A model generated the notes under the pieces. The model searched no databases. It had not been told where the DNA came from and worked only from the letters and a program-made list of their open reading frames with translations. DNA of 64,000 bases from Flavobacterium acetivorans (GTDB lineage Bacteria > Bacteroidota > Bacteroidia > Flavobacteriales > Flavobacteriaceae): NCBI RefSeq assembly GCF_020911885.1, contig NZ_CP087132.1, positions 2,666,001-2,730,000 on the forward strand, read 5' to 3'. A program made the position numbers and the translations under genes. Positions 29,401-36,716 of this stretch are shown one piece after another (position 1 is the first letter of the stretch; every line of letters starts with the position of its first letter).

Positions 29401-31377
29401 ATCCAATCGGTATTCATAAGTTCCATAACCACCAGTTGGAGCAGTTACGGTGATGGTTCCATCATTAGCGCCATTACAAGTCACATTTGTTTTAGCAATA
29501 GTGGCTGTTAAGGCATCTGGCTGCGTGATGATTTGGTCGCCCAATACAATTATACAAGTAGGATTTGCTGCATCGCGAATCTGTACGCTATAAGTAGCAT
29601 TGGCCAGAGCGGAGAAGTTTCCGCTAGTTTGCCAAGCACCAGCATCCAATCGGTATTCATAAGTTCCATAACCACCAGTTGGAGCAGTTATGGTAATGGT
29701 TCCATCATTAGCGCCATTACAAGTCACATTTGTTTTAGCAATAGTGGCTGTTAAGGCATCTGGCTGCGTGATGATTTGGTCGCCCAATACAATTATACAA
29801 GTAGGATTTGCTGCATCGCGAATCTGTACGCTATAAGTAGCATTGGCCAGAGCGGAGAAGTTCCCGCTAGTTTGCCAAGCACCAGTATCCAATCGGTATT
29901 CATAAGTTCCATAACCACCAGTTGGAGCAGTTATGGTAATGGTTCCATCATTAGCGCCATTACAAGTCACATTTGTTTTAGCAACAGTGGCTGTTAAGGC
30001 AGCAGCAGGCTCAGTAATAGTTACCGCTTGGGTTTTGGTACAGCCATTAGCATCTTTAACTGTAATGGTATAAGAACCTGCTGTAAGACTACCGAAAGTT
30101 CCGCTTGAGCCGAAAGTAATTCCGTCTTTAGCATAGGTGTAGGGAGCAGTTCCGTTAGCTCCGGCTACAGTCACGCTACCGTTACTATTTCCAAAACAAT
30201 CTATATTTGTTTGTGAAGATATGGATGCTGTAGGACCAGTTGAAACAACAACTGAAGTTGAAGTACTAATTGTACAACCATTACCATCTTTAGCAATCAC
30301 TGTATAGGTTCCACTTGGTAAATTATTGAAAGTAGCATCTGCCTGATAATTGGTACCTGCATTAATGCTATAAGTATAACTTCCATAGCCTCCAGTTACA
30401 CCACTGGCTGTTATGCTTCCTAACGATCCGTTACACGAAGTAGGCAAAGGTGTTAAAGTTAAGCCAGTTAATTGAGGATATATAGTAACGGTAGAGGTCT
30501 TAACACTACTGGCTGGAGTTGGCGTAGCTGTATCTGTGGCTGTTAAGGTAATGGTATAATTAATTGGGTTTACAGTATTATTAACCGGGAAAGAATGAGA
30601 TGCAAACACATAATTAATAAATTTTTCGTTTGGATCATCATAAAGATCTGGACTTGGAGCAACTATAATGTCTCCTGTGCCATCACCATAATTTATTTTA
30701 ATTGAATAAGGAGACTGAATTGGTGTTAAACCACCAGTTTGATATAATTTTCCTCCAGTAATATCTGTTGTAACAATAATATTATTGCAATTACGAGTAT
30801 ATGTAAAATCAGTTTTTAATGGAGCATCTACGGTAATGTTTGGAACATCAGCATAACATTGTGAATAACCCGTTCCATTACATTGAGGTGTTGAATTATC
30901 ATTTGAATTCCAGGATACAAATATGTTTTTTAATTCAAATTTGTCACCACAATTATAATTTATTTTAATAGCTTTATAATATCCTGTCTCAAGACCTCCA
31001 GTTGAATCATAAAAAGCAGTGTATATGTTGCCAGAATTGGTTGGTAGATCATTAACAAATATGTTAAACTGAACAAACAAATCATGTTTATTCCCATTCT
31101 TTTCCATATCGATAAATATCCATACATCATTAGGGTTTATAATTCCATAGTTGGCATAACTAGGATCTGAAATACAATTTAGAATTTTACTTCCATTTCC
31201 ATTTCCAATAAAGGCACCCTTTGTAATCATTGATTGCGCTCCACAATTTGTACTAACTGGGCAAACACTTTCCGTAAGTAAAGAGGTCATAGGGTAAACA
31301 ACCTGAGAATAACTTATTGTTGTTGAAAACAACAATATTAAAAAAGCTAAAAATCGAATAAAAGTAATTTTTTTCAT
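20413..31377 (-). CDS. Giant SprB-like repeat adhesin 2 with type B C-terminal sorting domain
   Basis: 3654 aa. Signal peptide 1-25 (TTISYSQ); unique N-terminal region to about 185; a PKD-like domain at about 185-300 (INYGDGTGD, ASHSFP, ITLTATD); two diverged SprB-type repeats (SCNGSLGSITASGVTGGYG, DCFGNSNGSVTVAGANG); then 37 nearly identical 81-aa repeats at about 459-3455 (TNVTCNGAN, APTGGYGTYEYRLD, GAWQTSG, QIRDAANPTCIIVLGDQ); a short unique region; and the gliding-motility C-terminal domain (HNAFTPNNDGIND, VEIYNRWGVLVFE, GTYYYILNY, KDGYLYLTR). Predicted type IX-secreted surface filament or adhesin. First gene of operon 2. Copy number in the array may be affected by assembly. Confidence 0.9.
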   Translation of the reverse strand: MKKITFIRFLAFLILLFSTTISYSQVVYPMTSLLTESVCPVSTNCGAQSMITKGAFIGNGNGSKILNCISDPSYANYGIINPNDVWIFIDMEKNGNKHDLFVQFNIFVNDLPTNSGNIYTAFYDSTGGLETGYYKAIKINYNCGDKFELKNIFVSWNSNDNSTPQCNGTGYSQCYADVPNITVDAPLKTDFTYTRNCNNIIVTTDITGGKLYQTGGLTPIQSPYSIKINYGDGTGDIIVAPSPDLYDDPNEKFINYVFASHSFPVNNTVNPINYTITLTATDTATPTPASSVKTSTVTIYPQLTGLTLTPLPTSCNGSLGSITASGVTGGYGSYTYSINAGTNYQADATFNNLPSGTYTVIAKDGNGCTISTSTSVVVSTGPTASISSQTNIDCFGNSNGSVTVAGANGTAPYTYAKDGITFGSSGTFGSLTAGSYTITVKDANGCTKTQAVTITEPAAALTATVAKTNVTCNGANDGTITITAPTGGYGTYEYRLDTGAWQTSGNFSALANATYSVQIRDAANPTCIIVLGDQIITQPDALTATIAKTNVTCNGANDGTITITAPTGGYGTYEYRLDAGAWQTSGNFSALANATYSVQIRDAANPTCIIVLGDQIITQPDALTATIAKTNVTCNGANDGTITVTAPTGGYGTYEYRLDAGAWQTSGNFSALANATYSVQIRDAANPTCIIVLGDQIITQPDALTATVAKTNVTCNGANDGTISVTAPTGGYGTYEYRLDTGAWQTSGSFSALANATYSVQIRDAANPTCVIVLGDQIITQPDALTATVAKTNVTCNGANNGTITVTAPTGGYGTYEYRLDAGAWQTSGNFTALANATYSVQIRDAANPTCVIVLGDQIITQPDALTATVAKTNVTCNGANNGTITITAPTGGYGTYEYRLDTGAWQTSGNFSALANATYSVQIRDAANPTCIIVLGDQIITQPDALTATVAKTNVTCNGANDGTITITAPTGGYGTYEYRLDAGAWQTSGNFSALANATYSVQIRDAANPTCIIVLGDQIITQPDALTATIAKTNVTCNGANDGTITITAPTGGYGTYEYRLDTGAWQTSGNFSALANATYSVQIRDAANPTCVIVLGDQEITQPDALTATVAKTNVTCNGANNGTITVTAPTGGYGTYEYRLDAGAWQTSGNFSALANATYSVQIRDAANPTCIIVLGDQIITQPDALTATVAKTNVTCNGANDGTISVTAPTGGYGTYEYRLDTGAWQTSGNFSALANATYSVQIRDAANPTCIIVLGDQIITQPDALTATVAKTNVTCNGANNGTITVTAPTGGYGTYEYRLDAGAWQTSGNFTALANATYSVQIRDAANPTCVIVLGDQIITQPDALTATIAKTNVTCNGANDGTITVTAPTGGYGTYEYRLDAGAWQTSGNFSALANATYSVQIRDAANPTCIIVLGDQIITQPDALTATVAKTNVTCNGANDGTISVTAPTGGYGTYEYRLDTGAWQTSGSFSALANATYSVQIRDAANPTCVIVLGDQIITQPDALTATVAKTNVTCNGANNGTITVTAPTGGYGTYEYRLDAGAWQTSGNFTALANATYSVQIRDAANPTCVIVLGDQIITQPDALTATVAKTNVTCNGANNGTITITAPTGGYGTYEYRLDTGAWQTSGNFSALANATYSVQIRDAANPTCIIVLGDQIITQPDALTATVAKTNVTCNGANDGTITITAPTGGYGTYEYRLDAGAWQTSGNFSALANATYSVQIRDAANPTCIIVLGDQIITQPDALTATIAKTNVTCNGANDGTITITAPTGGYGTYEYRLDTGAWQTSGNFSALANATYSVQIRDAANPTCVIVLGDQEITQPDALTATVAKTNVTCNGANNGTITVTAPTGGYGTYEYRLDAGAWQTSGNFSALANATYSVQIRDAANPTCIIVLGDQIITQPDALTATIAKTNVTCNGANNGTITVTAPTGGYGTYEYRLDTGAWQTSGNFSALANATYSVQIRDAANPTCIIVLGDQIITQPDALTATVAKTNVTCNGANDGTITITAPTGGYGTYEYRLDAGAWQTSGNFSALANATYSVQIRDAANPTCIIVLGDQIITQPDALTATIAKTNVTCNGANDGTITITAPTGGYGTYEYRLDTGAWQTSGNFSALANATYSVQIRDAANPTCIIVLGDQIITQPDALTATIAKTNVTCNGANDGTITITAPTGGYGTYEYRLDAGAWQTSGNFSALANATYSVQIRDAANPTCIIVLGDQIITQPDALTATIAKTNVTCNGANNGTITVTAPTGGYGTYEYRLDAGAWQTSGNFSALANATYSVQIRDAANPTCIIVLGDQIITQPDALTATVAKTNVTCNGANDGTISVTAPTGGYGTYEYRLDTGAWQTSGSFSALANATYSVQIRDAANPTCVIVLGDQIITQPDALTATVAKTNVTCNGANNGTITVTAPTGGYGTYEYRLDTGAWQTSGNFSALANATYSVQIRDAANPTCIIVLGDQIITQPDALTATVAKTNVTCNGANDGTITITAPTGGYGTYEYRLDAGAWQTSGNFSALANATYSVQIRDAANPTCIIVLGDQIITQPDALTATVAKTNVTCNGANDGTITITAPTGGYGTYEYRLDTGAWQTSGNFSALANATYSVQIRDAANPTCVIVLGDQEITQPDALTATVAKTNVTCNGANNGTITVTAPTGGYGTYEYRLDAGAWQTSGNFSALANATYSVQIRDAANPTCIIVLGDQIITQPDALTATVAKTNVTCNGANDGTISVTAPTGGYGTYEYRLDTGAWQTSGNFSALANATYSVQIRDAANPTCIIVLGDQIITQPDALTATVAKTNVTCNGANNGTITVTAPTGGYGTYEYRLDAGAWQTSGNFSALANATYSVQIRDAANPTCIIVLGDQIITQPDALTATIAKTNVTCNGANNGTITVTAPTGGYGTYEYRLDAGAWQTSGNFSALANATYSVQIRDAANPTCIIVLGDQIITQPDALTATVAKTNVTCNGANDGTISVTAPTGGYGTYEYRLDTGAWQTSGSFSALANATYSVQIRDAANPTCVIVLGDQIITQPDALTATVAKTNVTCNGANNGTITVTAPTGGYGTYEYRLDAGAWQTSGNFTALANATYSVQIRDAANPTCVIVLGDQIITQPDALTATVAKTNVTCNGANNGTITITAPTGGYGTYEYRLDTGAWQTSGNFSALANATYSVQIRDAANPTCIIVLGDQIITQPDALTATVAKTNVTCNGANDGTITITAPTGGYGTYEYRLDAGAWQTSGNFSALANATYSVQIRDAANPTCIIVLGDQIITQPDALTATIAKTNVTCNGANDGTITITAPTGGYGTYEYRLDTGAWQTSGNFSALANATYSVQIRDAANPTCVIVLGDQIITQPDALTATVAKTNVTCNGANDGTISVTAPAGGYGTYEYRLDAGAWQTSGNFSALANATYSVQIRDAANPTCIIVLGDQEITQANATEPIIPEPICNTDRTSTISLNSYLPTGTPLTGSWTNDRNIVLSDSEFKPYNLAVGEYNFEYQVMIESCPITYFVKITIINQDCGIVLGCGAIEVHNAFTPNNDGINDSFEIDNIEDVECYPENTVEIYNRWGVLVFETKNYNNTTNSFNGISRGRTTISQSSGLPTGTYYYILNYTSVDTLGKIQTNKKDGYLYLTR
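21012..30002 (-). repeat. 37 tandem 243-bp repeats with nine-unit higher-order structure
   Basis: The unit is 81 codons and recurs 37 times with exact 243-bp spacing and no indels. A few diagnostic sites vary: Q-I-I against Q-E-I before TQ, D/N in GAN(D/N)GT, I/V/S in the following residue pairs, T/A in RLD(T/A), and (S/N)F(S/T). The QEITQ variant occurs three times inside the array (near 23458, 25888, 28075), spaced 10 and 9 units, and once more at the end. Units 25888-28074 and the nine units from 21271 show nearly the same variant order, so blocks of about 2187 bp were duplicated. Confidence 0.92.
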
Positions 31378-31413
31378 AATATTTATTATTTAAATAAACG
31401 AGTAATGAATTCC

Positions 31414-31623
31414 TTAATATGAGGTTTGATCTAATTTTCGATCAAAAGTTATTGTTGTGGCATCTTTTACAAGACAGACAGAGTGTATATAAGTATTAGA
31501 TTTATCTAAATTAGATAGAGGGAAAATCTTCGATAAGCTATCTAATACGCTGAATAAAAAGCTCAAAATAAAAAAAATAGGTTGAAAGCTTATTTTCTTG
31601 TTTGGGGTAATTTTTGTTTTCAT
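31414..31623 (-). CDS. Possible small hydrophobic protein upstream of adhesin 2
   Basis: 69 codons from an ATG, in the same direction and 36 nt upstream of the giant adhesin. It has a basic start (MKTKITPNKK) and one hydrophobic stretch (FFILSFLFSVLDSL), then a polar tail. No family is recognised. It could be a small membrane protein, a leader ORF in the adhesin 5' region, or chance in AT-rich DNA. Confidence 0.25.
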   Translation of the reverse strand: MKTKITPNKKISFQPIFFILSFLFSVLDSLSKIFPLSNLDKSNTYIHSVCLVKDATTITFDRKLDQTSY

Positions 31624-32364
31624 ACAATCAATTTTTAATAGGTTGTTTGTAACTAATTTTATTGATAAATTAAGGGTCTTCTATAGGATAACATCAATTT
31701 TAGAAATCATCAAAAGAGTTTTAGTGTTTTATTATGTTGATAAATGATCTTATAGCTAAAATTTTAATAAAATATTATAAATTATTTGCTTAATTGTAAG
31801 ATTATGGAACTAAACTAGTTATAAAAAAATAAAATGATATTTATTCTCTATAAATAACCGAAATACTCGACGAAAGTACTTTTCTTACTAATTAAATTTA
31901 AAAAAGGGTGCTATTTGAGCTTTTTTTGCAGGTAGTGAGTTAATATAAACGAATGAATTGTGTTTTTAAATAGATTTTATCCATTAATAATCGTAAAAAA
32001 GTATAATATGTTCTGTTAATTAGGGTAAAAATGATTATTGTTTAATTTTGTTTGGTTTTTTATGTAAACTTTTAATATTTTCTTTGTAAGCGTGTTGTTT
32101 TTCTGTTATGCCAGATTTTTTTTAGAGTTTATTGCTTAAAAAAAAAAATCAGTTAGGAAATTTTCTTAAAGAAAAGGGTGGGAGGTGTAAATTTTGAATG
32201 GATTTTTAAAATAGATTTTTTTTTTTTCAGTAAATAGCATTGTGGAAAGTAATCAAAAAAAAAATAAAGCTCAGTTCAAAAAAAGGTAAATGTTTAGTAA
32301 TTCTTTTGTAAATTGTAGCAATATTTCCCTTTTGTTTAAATATTTACTTTTAAAAAGAGTTCCC
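31624..32364. other. AT-rich divergent intergenic region
   Basis: About 740 bp between the adhesin 2 operon (minus) and the polyphosphate operon (plus). It contains several long A/T runs and one exact -7 match on the plus strand (TAATTTTG, 32043-32050), over 300 nt from the sixA-like start, so its assignment is weak. I see no RNA gene, no IS end and no convincing minus-strand promoter. Confidence 0.5.
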
Positions 32365-32859
32365 ATGAAAAATCTAATTTTAATAAGACATGCAAAATCA
32401 AATTGGGATACTCCTTTAAAAGATATTGACAGACCTTTAGATCAAAGAGGAATGAAAGATGCCCACTTAGTTTCTTCAAATATTTTAGATTTTATTCCTA
32501 AAACATATGTTATTTGGAGTAGTATCGCCAAAAGAGCTTCGGATACGGCGCTGATTTTTGCACAAAATATCTTATATCCCATAGAAAGTATTGTTTATAT
32601 GAAAGAGCTTTATACTTTTGATGAAAACCAATTAGAGAAAACAATTAAATCATGTAAAAATGAATTTGATAGTGTGATTCTTTTTGGACATAATGCCGCA
32701 ATTACAAATTTTGTCAATAAATTTGGGGATGTTTTTATAGATAATGTTCCTACATCTGGATTTGTTTTTTTAGAGTTTAATACAAATGATTGGGCTAAAA
32801 TTAATAGAGGCAAAACAAAAAAAATACTAATACCAAAAGATTTAAAATTAACAGAATAG
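32365..32859 (+). CDS. SixA-like histidine phosphatase (RHG family)
   Basis: 164 aa from the ATG at 32365; the frame is open from 32290, but homology begins at MKNLILIRHAKSNW, so the internal start is chosen. The phosphohistidine motif RHAKS puts the acceptor at H9; the second conserved His is in FGHNAAI near residue 110. Members dephosphorylate phosphohistidine proteins or small phosphoesters. Its stop overlaps the ppk start by one base, so it is translationally coupled to polyphosphate kinase and probably acts with polyphosphate metabolism. Confidence 0.85.
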   Translation: MKNLILIRHAKSNWDTPLKDIDRPLDQRGMKDAHLVSSNILDFIPKTYVIWSSIAKRASDTALIFAQNILYPIESIVYMKELYTFDENQLEKTIKSCKNEFDSVILFGHNAAITNFVNKFGDVFIDNVPTSGFVFLEFNTNDWAKINRGKTKKILIPKDLKLTE

Positions 32860-34928
32860 TGTCAAATAAAAAATATATAGATAGAGAAAAAAGTTGGTTA
32901 GCATTTAACGCCAGAGTACTTCAGGAAGCCGCAGATGATTCAGTACCACTTTTAGATAGATTACGTTTCTTAGGAATTTTTTCCAATAATTTAGATGAGT
33001 TTTTTAGAGTTCGCTTTGCCGCCATTAGAAGGCTGAGTTTGTCAGGTAAATCAGGTGAGAAAATTTTGGGAGGAATATCAGCCCAACAATTAGTAAAAGA
33101 AATTACTGAAATCGTGATTGAACACCAATCCGAGAGTTTAAGAATATTAAAAAGAATCGAAACGGAACTGGAAGCGGAAAATATTTTCATTATCAATGAA
33201 AATGAAATTTCAGAAGAACAGGAAATCTTTTTAAAAGATTTCTTTATTCAAAAACTAAGTCCGGAGCTGGTAACGATTATTTTGAATGATTTAGCCGAAT
33301 TCCCTTTACTTAAAGACAACGTAGGTTATCTAGCGGTAAAATTAGTGATGAAAAAAGATTCCGAAGTACGCTATGCTATTATAGAAATTCCAAAAACGAT
33401 GAACCGTTTTATTGTTTTGCCTTCAAAGAATGAAAAGCAATATGTTATTTTAATCGACGATGTAATCCGACGCAATTTGAAAAGCATCTTTAATATTTTT
33501 GATTATGAAAGCGTTTCTGCCCACATGATTAAAATTAGTCGGGACGCCCAATTAGAAATTGACAGTGACTTGAGTAAAAGTATGCTAGAGAAAATTTCTA
33601 CCAGCGTAAAAGATAGAAGAATAGGGGAGCCTGTTCGTTTTATATATGATGAATTGATTGAAGAAGATACTCTTGCCTTTTTTCTTGACAAAATGAAAAT
33701 CGTTTCTACAGATAGTATCATCCCTGGAGGAAGATATCACAACAGAAGAGATTATATGGATTTTCCAAATTTAGGTAGATTTGATTTGTTGTATAAAACC
33801 AATGATCCTTTGCCCATTCCAGGCTTAAGTCTAGAAGGAAGCCTTTTAGAAAAAATAAGTGAAAAAGATTATTTATTGAATGCACCTTACCAATCATTTT
33901 CCTATCTCACCAGATTTCTGAGAGAGGCAGCTTTGGATCCAAAGGTGACTTCAATTAAAATCACTTTGTATCGATTAGCTAAGAATTCTCAAATTATAAG
34001 CTCGCTGATTAATGCGGCCAAGAACGGAAAAAAAGTAATAGTACAAATAGAATTGCAAGCTCGTTTTGATGAAGCCTCTAATATTTCCTATGCTGAGCAA
34101 ATGCAAACCGAAGGAATTGAATTGATTTTTGGTATAAAAGGATTGAAAGTACACAGTAAAATATGTGTTATTGAAAGGAATGAAAACGGCAAAATAAAAC
34201 GATACGGCTTTATCTCTACTGGGAATTTTAATGAAACAACAGCCAAAGTGTATACTGATGTGACTCTTTTTACCAGTCATCAGCAAATTTTGAAAGATAT
34301 TTCAAAAGTATTTGAATTTTTTGATATCAACTATAGGATTCACCGTTACAAGCATTTGATCGTTTCGCCACATTATACCCGAATTAGATTTTACAAATTG
34401 ATCGAAAGGGAAATCTTGAACGCGCGCGCCGGACGAAAAGCCTATATAAAGTTGAAAATGAATAGTTTGTCTGATTATGCGATGATCGATAAATTATATG
34501 AAGCCAGTAATGCAGGAGTGAAAATACAGCTTGAAGTCAGAGGTATTTGTTCCTTGATTCCTGGGGTCAAAGGAATGAGTGCCAATATTGAAGCAATAAG
34601 TATCGTTGATAATTATCTGGAACATTCCCGAATTTATATTTTTGCCAATGGCGGTCAAACAGAAGTTTATATTTCATCGGCTGATTTTATGACTCGAAAT
34701 CTAGACGGAAGAGTCGAGGTGACTTGCCCAATTTACGATCAAGATATTAAAAATGAATTGATTGATAATTTTGATCTGGGGTGGAAAGGAAACGTAAAAG
34801 CGCGTTATCATTCGGAAAATTTAGATAATAAATACCGAGAAAGAGGAGAGGAACCCGTTTTTAGAGCCCAATTAGAAACGTATAAATATTATCAAAGAAA
34901 GGTTGATTTATTAGATGAAACTTTTTAA
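32859..34928 (+). CDS. ppk1: Polyphosphate kinase 1
   Basis: Reversibly polymerises the ATP gamma-phosphate into polyphosphate. 689 aa, the normal PPK1 size, with N-terminal, head and two PLD-like catalytic domains. Catalytic histidines are H432 (KVHSKIC) and H589 (LEHSRIYIF), matching H435 and H592 of the E. coli enzyme. The start is GTG at 32859, overlapping the sixA-like stop by one base; the sequence MSNKKYIDREKSWLAFN is at once homologous to PPK1, which supports this rare start. Followed after 56 nt by ppx. Confidence 0.95.
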   Translation: MSNKKYIDREKSWLAFNARVLQEAADDSVPLLDRLRFLGIFSNNLDEFFRVRFAAIRRLSLSGKSGEKILGGISAQQLVKEITEIVIEHQSESLRILKRIETELEAENIFIINENEISEEQEIFLKDFFIQKLSPELVTIILNDLAEFPLLKDNVGYLAVKLVMKKDSEVRYAIIEIPKTMNRFIVLPSKNEKQYVILIDDVIRRNLKSIFNIFDYESVSAHMIKISRDAQLEIDSDLSKSMLEKISTSVKDRRIGEPVRFIYDELIEEDTLAFFLDKMKIVSTDSIIPGGRYHNRRDYMDFPNLGRFDLLYKTNDPLPIPGLSLEGSLLEKISEKDYLLNAPYQSFSYLTRFLREAALDPKVTSIKITLYRLAKNSQIISSLINAAKNGKKVIVQIELQARFDEASNISYAEQMQTEGIELIFGIKGLKVHSKICVIERNENGKIKRYGFISTGNFNETTAKVYTDVTLFTSHQQILKDISKVFEFFDINYRIHRYKHLIVSPHYTRIRFYKLIEREILNARAGRKAYIKLKMNSLSDYAMIDKLYEASNAGVKIQLEVRGICSLIPGVKGMSANIEAISIVDNYLEHSRIYIFANGGQTEVYISSADFMTRNLDGRVEVTCPIYDQDIKNELIDNFDLGWKGNVKARYHSENLDNKYRERGEEPVFRAQLETYKYYQRKVDLLDETF

Positions 34929-34984
34929 TAGTTACCATAATATGGTTTTTTTAATATTAAAATAATTACAAATTATAATCAAGA

Positions 34985-35875
34985 ATGATTAAAATAAAAA
35001 AATATGCTGCTATTGATATTGGATCTAATGCGATGCGTTTATTGATAGTGAATATTGTTGAGCAAGAGGGAAAAGAGCCCCAATTTAATAAAAGTTCCTT
35101 AGTTCGAGTACCCATACGTTTGGGACAAGATGCCTTCACAGTGGGAGAAATTTCACCAGAGAATATTGATAGAATGTGCGATGCCATGACAGCTTTCAAT
35201 TTACTGATGAAAGTGCATAAGGTTCAGTCTTACAAAGCCTTTGCAACATCGGCGATGCGTGAAGCTTATAATGGGAATGAAGTGGTAGAAATTATAAAAA
35301 ATAAAGCAGATATAAATATAGAAATAATAGATGGAAAAAAAGAAGCAGCCATAATAGCTTCTACTGATTTATACCATTTACTGAATACTGATCAAACGTA
35401 TCTTTTTGTAGATGTGGGCGGTGGAAGTACTGAATTCACCTTGTTTTCTAATGGTAAAATTGTACATTCAAGATCATTTAAAGCAGGAACGGTTCGTTTA
35501 CTGAATGATATGGTTCACGATGTGGTTTGGGCAGAAATTGAAAAATGGATTAAAACAATCACCGAAGATTTTGAGGAAGTGACCTTAATAGGTTCAGGAG
35601 GAAACATCAATAAGTTGTTTAAAATGTCGGGGAAAATGCAAGAAAAACCATTGTCCTATATTTATATCAACTCACAGTATGCCTTCTTAAATTCTTTATC
35701 CTACGAACAAAGAATTTCTGAGTTAGGTTTAAATCCCGATCGTGCCGATGTAATCATCCCTGCTGTTCGCATTTATCTGAATGCTATGAAATGGAGCGGT
35801 GCCCGACAAATTTATGTGCCCAAAATTGGACTTTCGGACGGAATTGTTAAGTCAATGTATTATGGTAAAATTTAA
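34985..35875 (+). CDS. ppx: Short Ppx/GppA-family exopolyphosphatase
   Basis: ASKHA-fold phosphatase that hydrolyses polyphosphate or pppGpp. Phosphate-loop motifs AAIDIGSNAMRLLI near the N-terminus and FVDVGGGSTEF near residue 140; GSGGNINKL near 200. 296 aa, so only the two ASKHA domains are present and the C-terminal HD domain of the E. coli enzyme is absent, as in many Bacteroidota homologues. Position after ppk1 favours polyphosphate as substrate. Confidence 0.88.
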   Translation: MIKIKKYAAIDIGSNAMRLLIVNIVEQEGKEPQFNKSSLVRVPIRLGQDAFTVGEISPENIDRMCDAMTAFNLLMKVHKVQSYKAFATSAMREAYNGNEVVEIIKNKADINIEIIDGKKEAAIIASTDLYHLLNTDQTYLFVDVGGGSTEFTLFSNGKIVHSRSFKAGTVRLLNDMVHDVVWAEIEKWIKTITEDFEEVTLIGSGGNINKLFKMSGKMQEKPLSYIYINSQYAFLNSLSYEQRISELGLNPDRADVIIPAVRIYLNAMKWSGARQIYVPKIGLSDGIVKSMYYGKI

Positions 35876-35924
35876 TTTTACAGTAAAGGGGGCTATTTTT
35901 ATGGACAAAAACTAAATCAATAAC

Positions 35925-36512
35925 ATGAATAAAAACCGATTGGAAGCTTTTAGTGACGGGGTATTAGCTATTATCATTACCATTATGATATTAGAAATAA
36001 AAGTACCTCAAGGCGAAGATTTTAGGGATCTTTTTCCGCTATTTCCAAAGTTTATCAGTTATGTATTGAGTTTTGTTTATGTTGGTATATATTGGAATAA
36101 TCACCATCATTTGTTGCAGGGACTCACCAAAGTTAATGGTAAGATTCTTTGGGCCAATTTGCATCTTCTCTTTTGGTTGTCCTTAATTCCGGTTTCTACT
36201 GGATGGCTTGGAGAGCATTATTTTTCAAAAGCACCCGTGACTTTGTATGGAATTATTCTTTTCATGTCGGCAATTGCATTTTTGATTCTAAAGAATGTAA
36301 TATTATCTATTGAAGACAAAAAGTCGCTTTTGGCCGAAGCGTTGAGAAAAAATTCTAAAGAAAGATTTTCTCAATTTTTATACTTAGCAGCCATAGTTGT
36401 TTCGTTTTTTAATGAATGGATTTCAATTTCAATCTACTTTGTGGTGGCAATTATTTGGCTTATCCCGGACACAAGAATAGAGAAAGTTTTTTTGTCGAAG
36501 GAAGAAAAATAG
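35925..36512 (+). CDS. TMEM175-family (DUF1211) potassium channel-like membrane protein
   Basis: 195 aa with about six hydrophobic segments. The N-terminal RLEAFSDGVLAI carries the FSDG motif that lines the pore in bacterial TMEM175 channels, and the NNHHHLL segment between helices is typical. Likely a tetrameric K+-selective channel in the inner membrane. It lies 49 nt after ppx on the same strand and may be read through from the polyphosphate operon; a clear terminator follows. Confidence 0.85.
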   Translation: MNKNRLEAFSDGVLAIIITIMILEIKVPQGEDFRDLFPLFPKFISYVLSFVYVGIYWNNHHHLLQGLTKVNGKILWANLHLLFWLSLIPVSTGWLGEHYFSKAPVTLYGIILFMSAIAFLILKNVILSIEDKKSLLAEALRKNSKERFSQFLYLAAIVVSFFNEWISISIYFVVAIIWLIPDTRIEKVFLSKEEK

Positions 36513-36545
36513 CTTTCATTTTACACACAAAAAACTCTTATATAC

Positions 36546-36587
36546 AATCCAAATGTTGTGCTTCCTAGCACAACGTTTGGATTTTTA
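36546..36587 (+). terminator. Terminator after the TMEM175-like gene
   Basis: A 17-bp stem with one G-U pair (AATCCAAATGTTGTGCT, 36546-36562; partner from 36567), 4-nt loop TCCT, followed by T5. Confidence 0.85.
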
Positions 36588-36716
36588 CTTTTCCTATTTA
36601 GTTTTTTATCAAGTATTAGCTATTGATTTTGAATATTTTGAAATAAATTTTTATTTTTTAAATCCAAAAAGTATCCAATCCCGTAAATGCTTTTATATAA
36701 CTTAAATTAAAAATTT

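Noticed and set aside
21028-29997. A regular series of 73-codon open frames on the plus strand, one per 243-bp repeat
   Set aside because: They are the antisense of the repeat coding sequence, broken at the same place in every unit, and have no start context or known family; they exist only because the adhesin repeat lacks certain codons.
21012-30002. CRISPR array or diversity-generating retroelement target
   Set aside because: The units are contiguous coding repeats without unique spacers, there are no cas genes, and no reverse transcriptase or template repeat is present.
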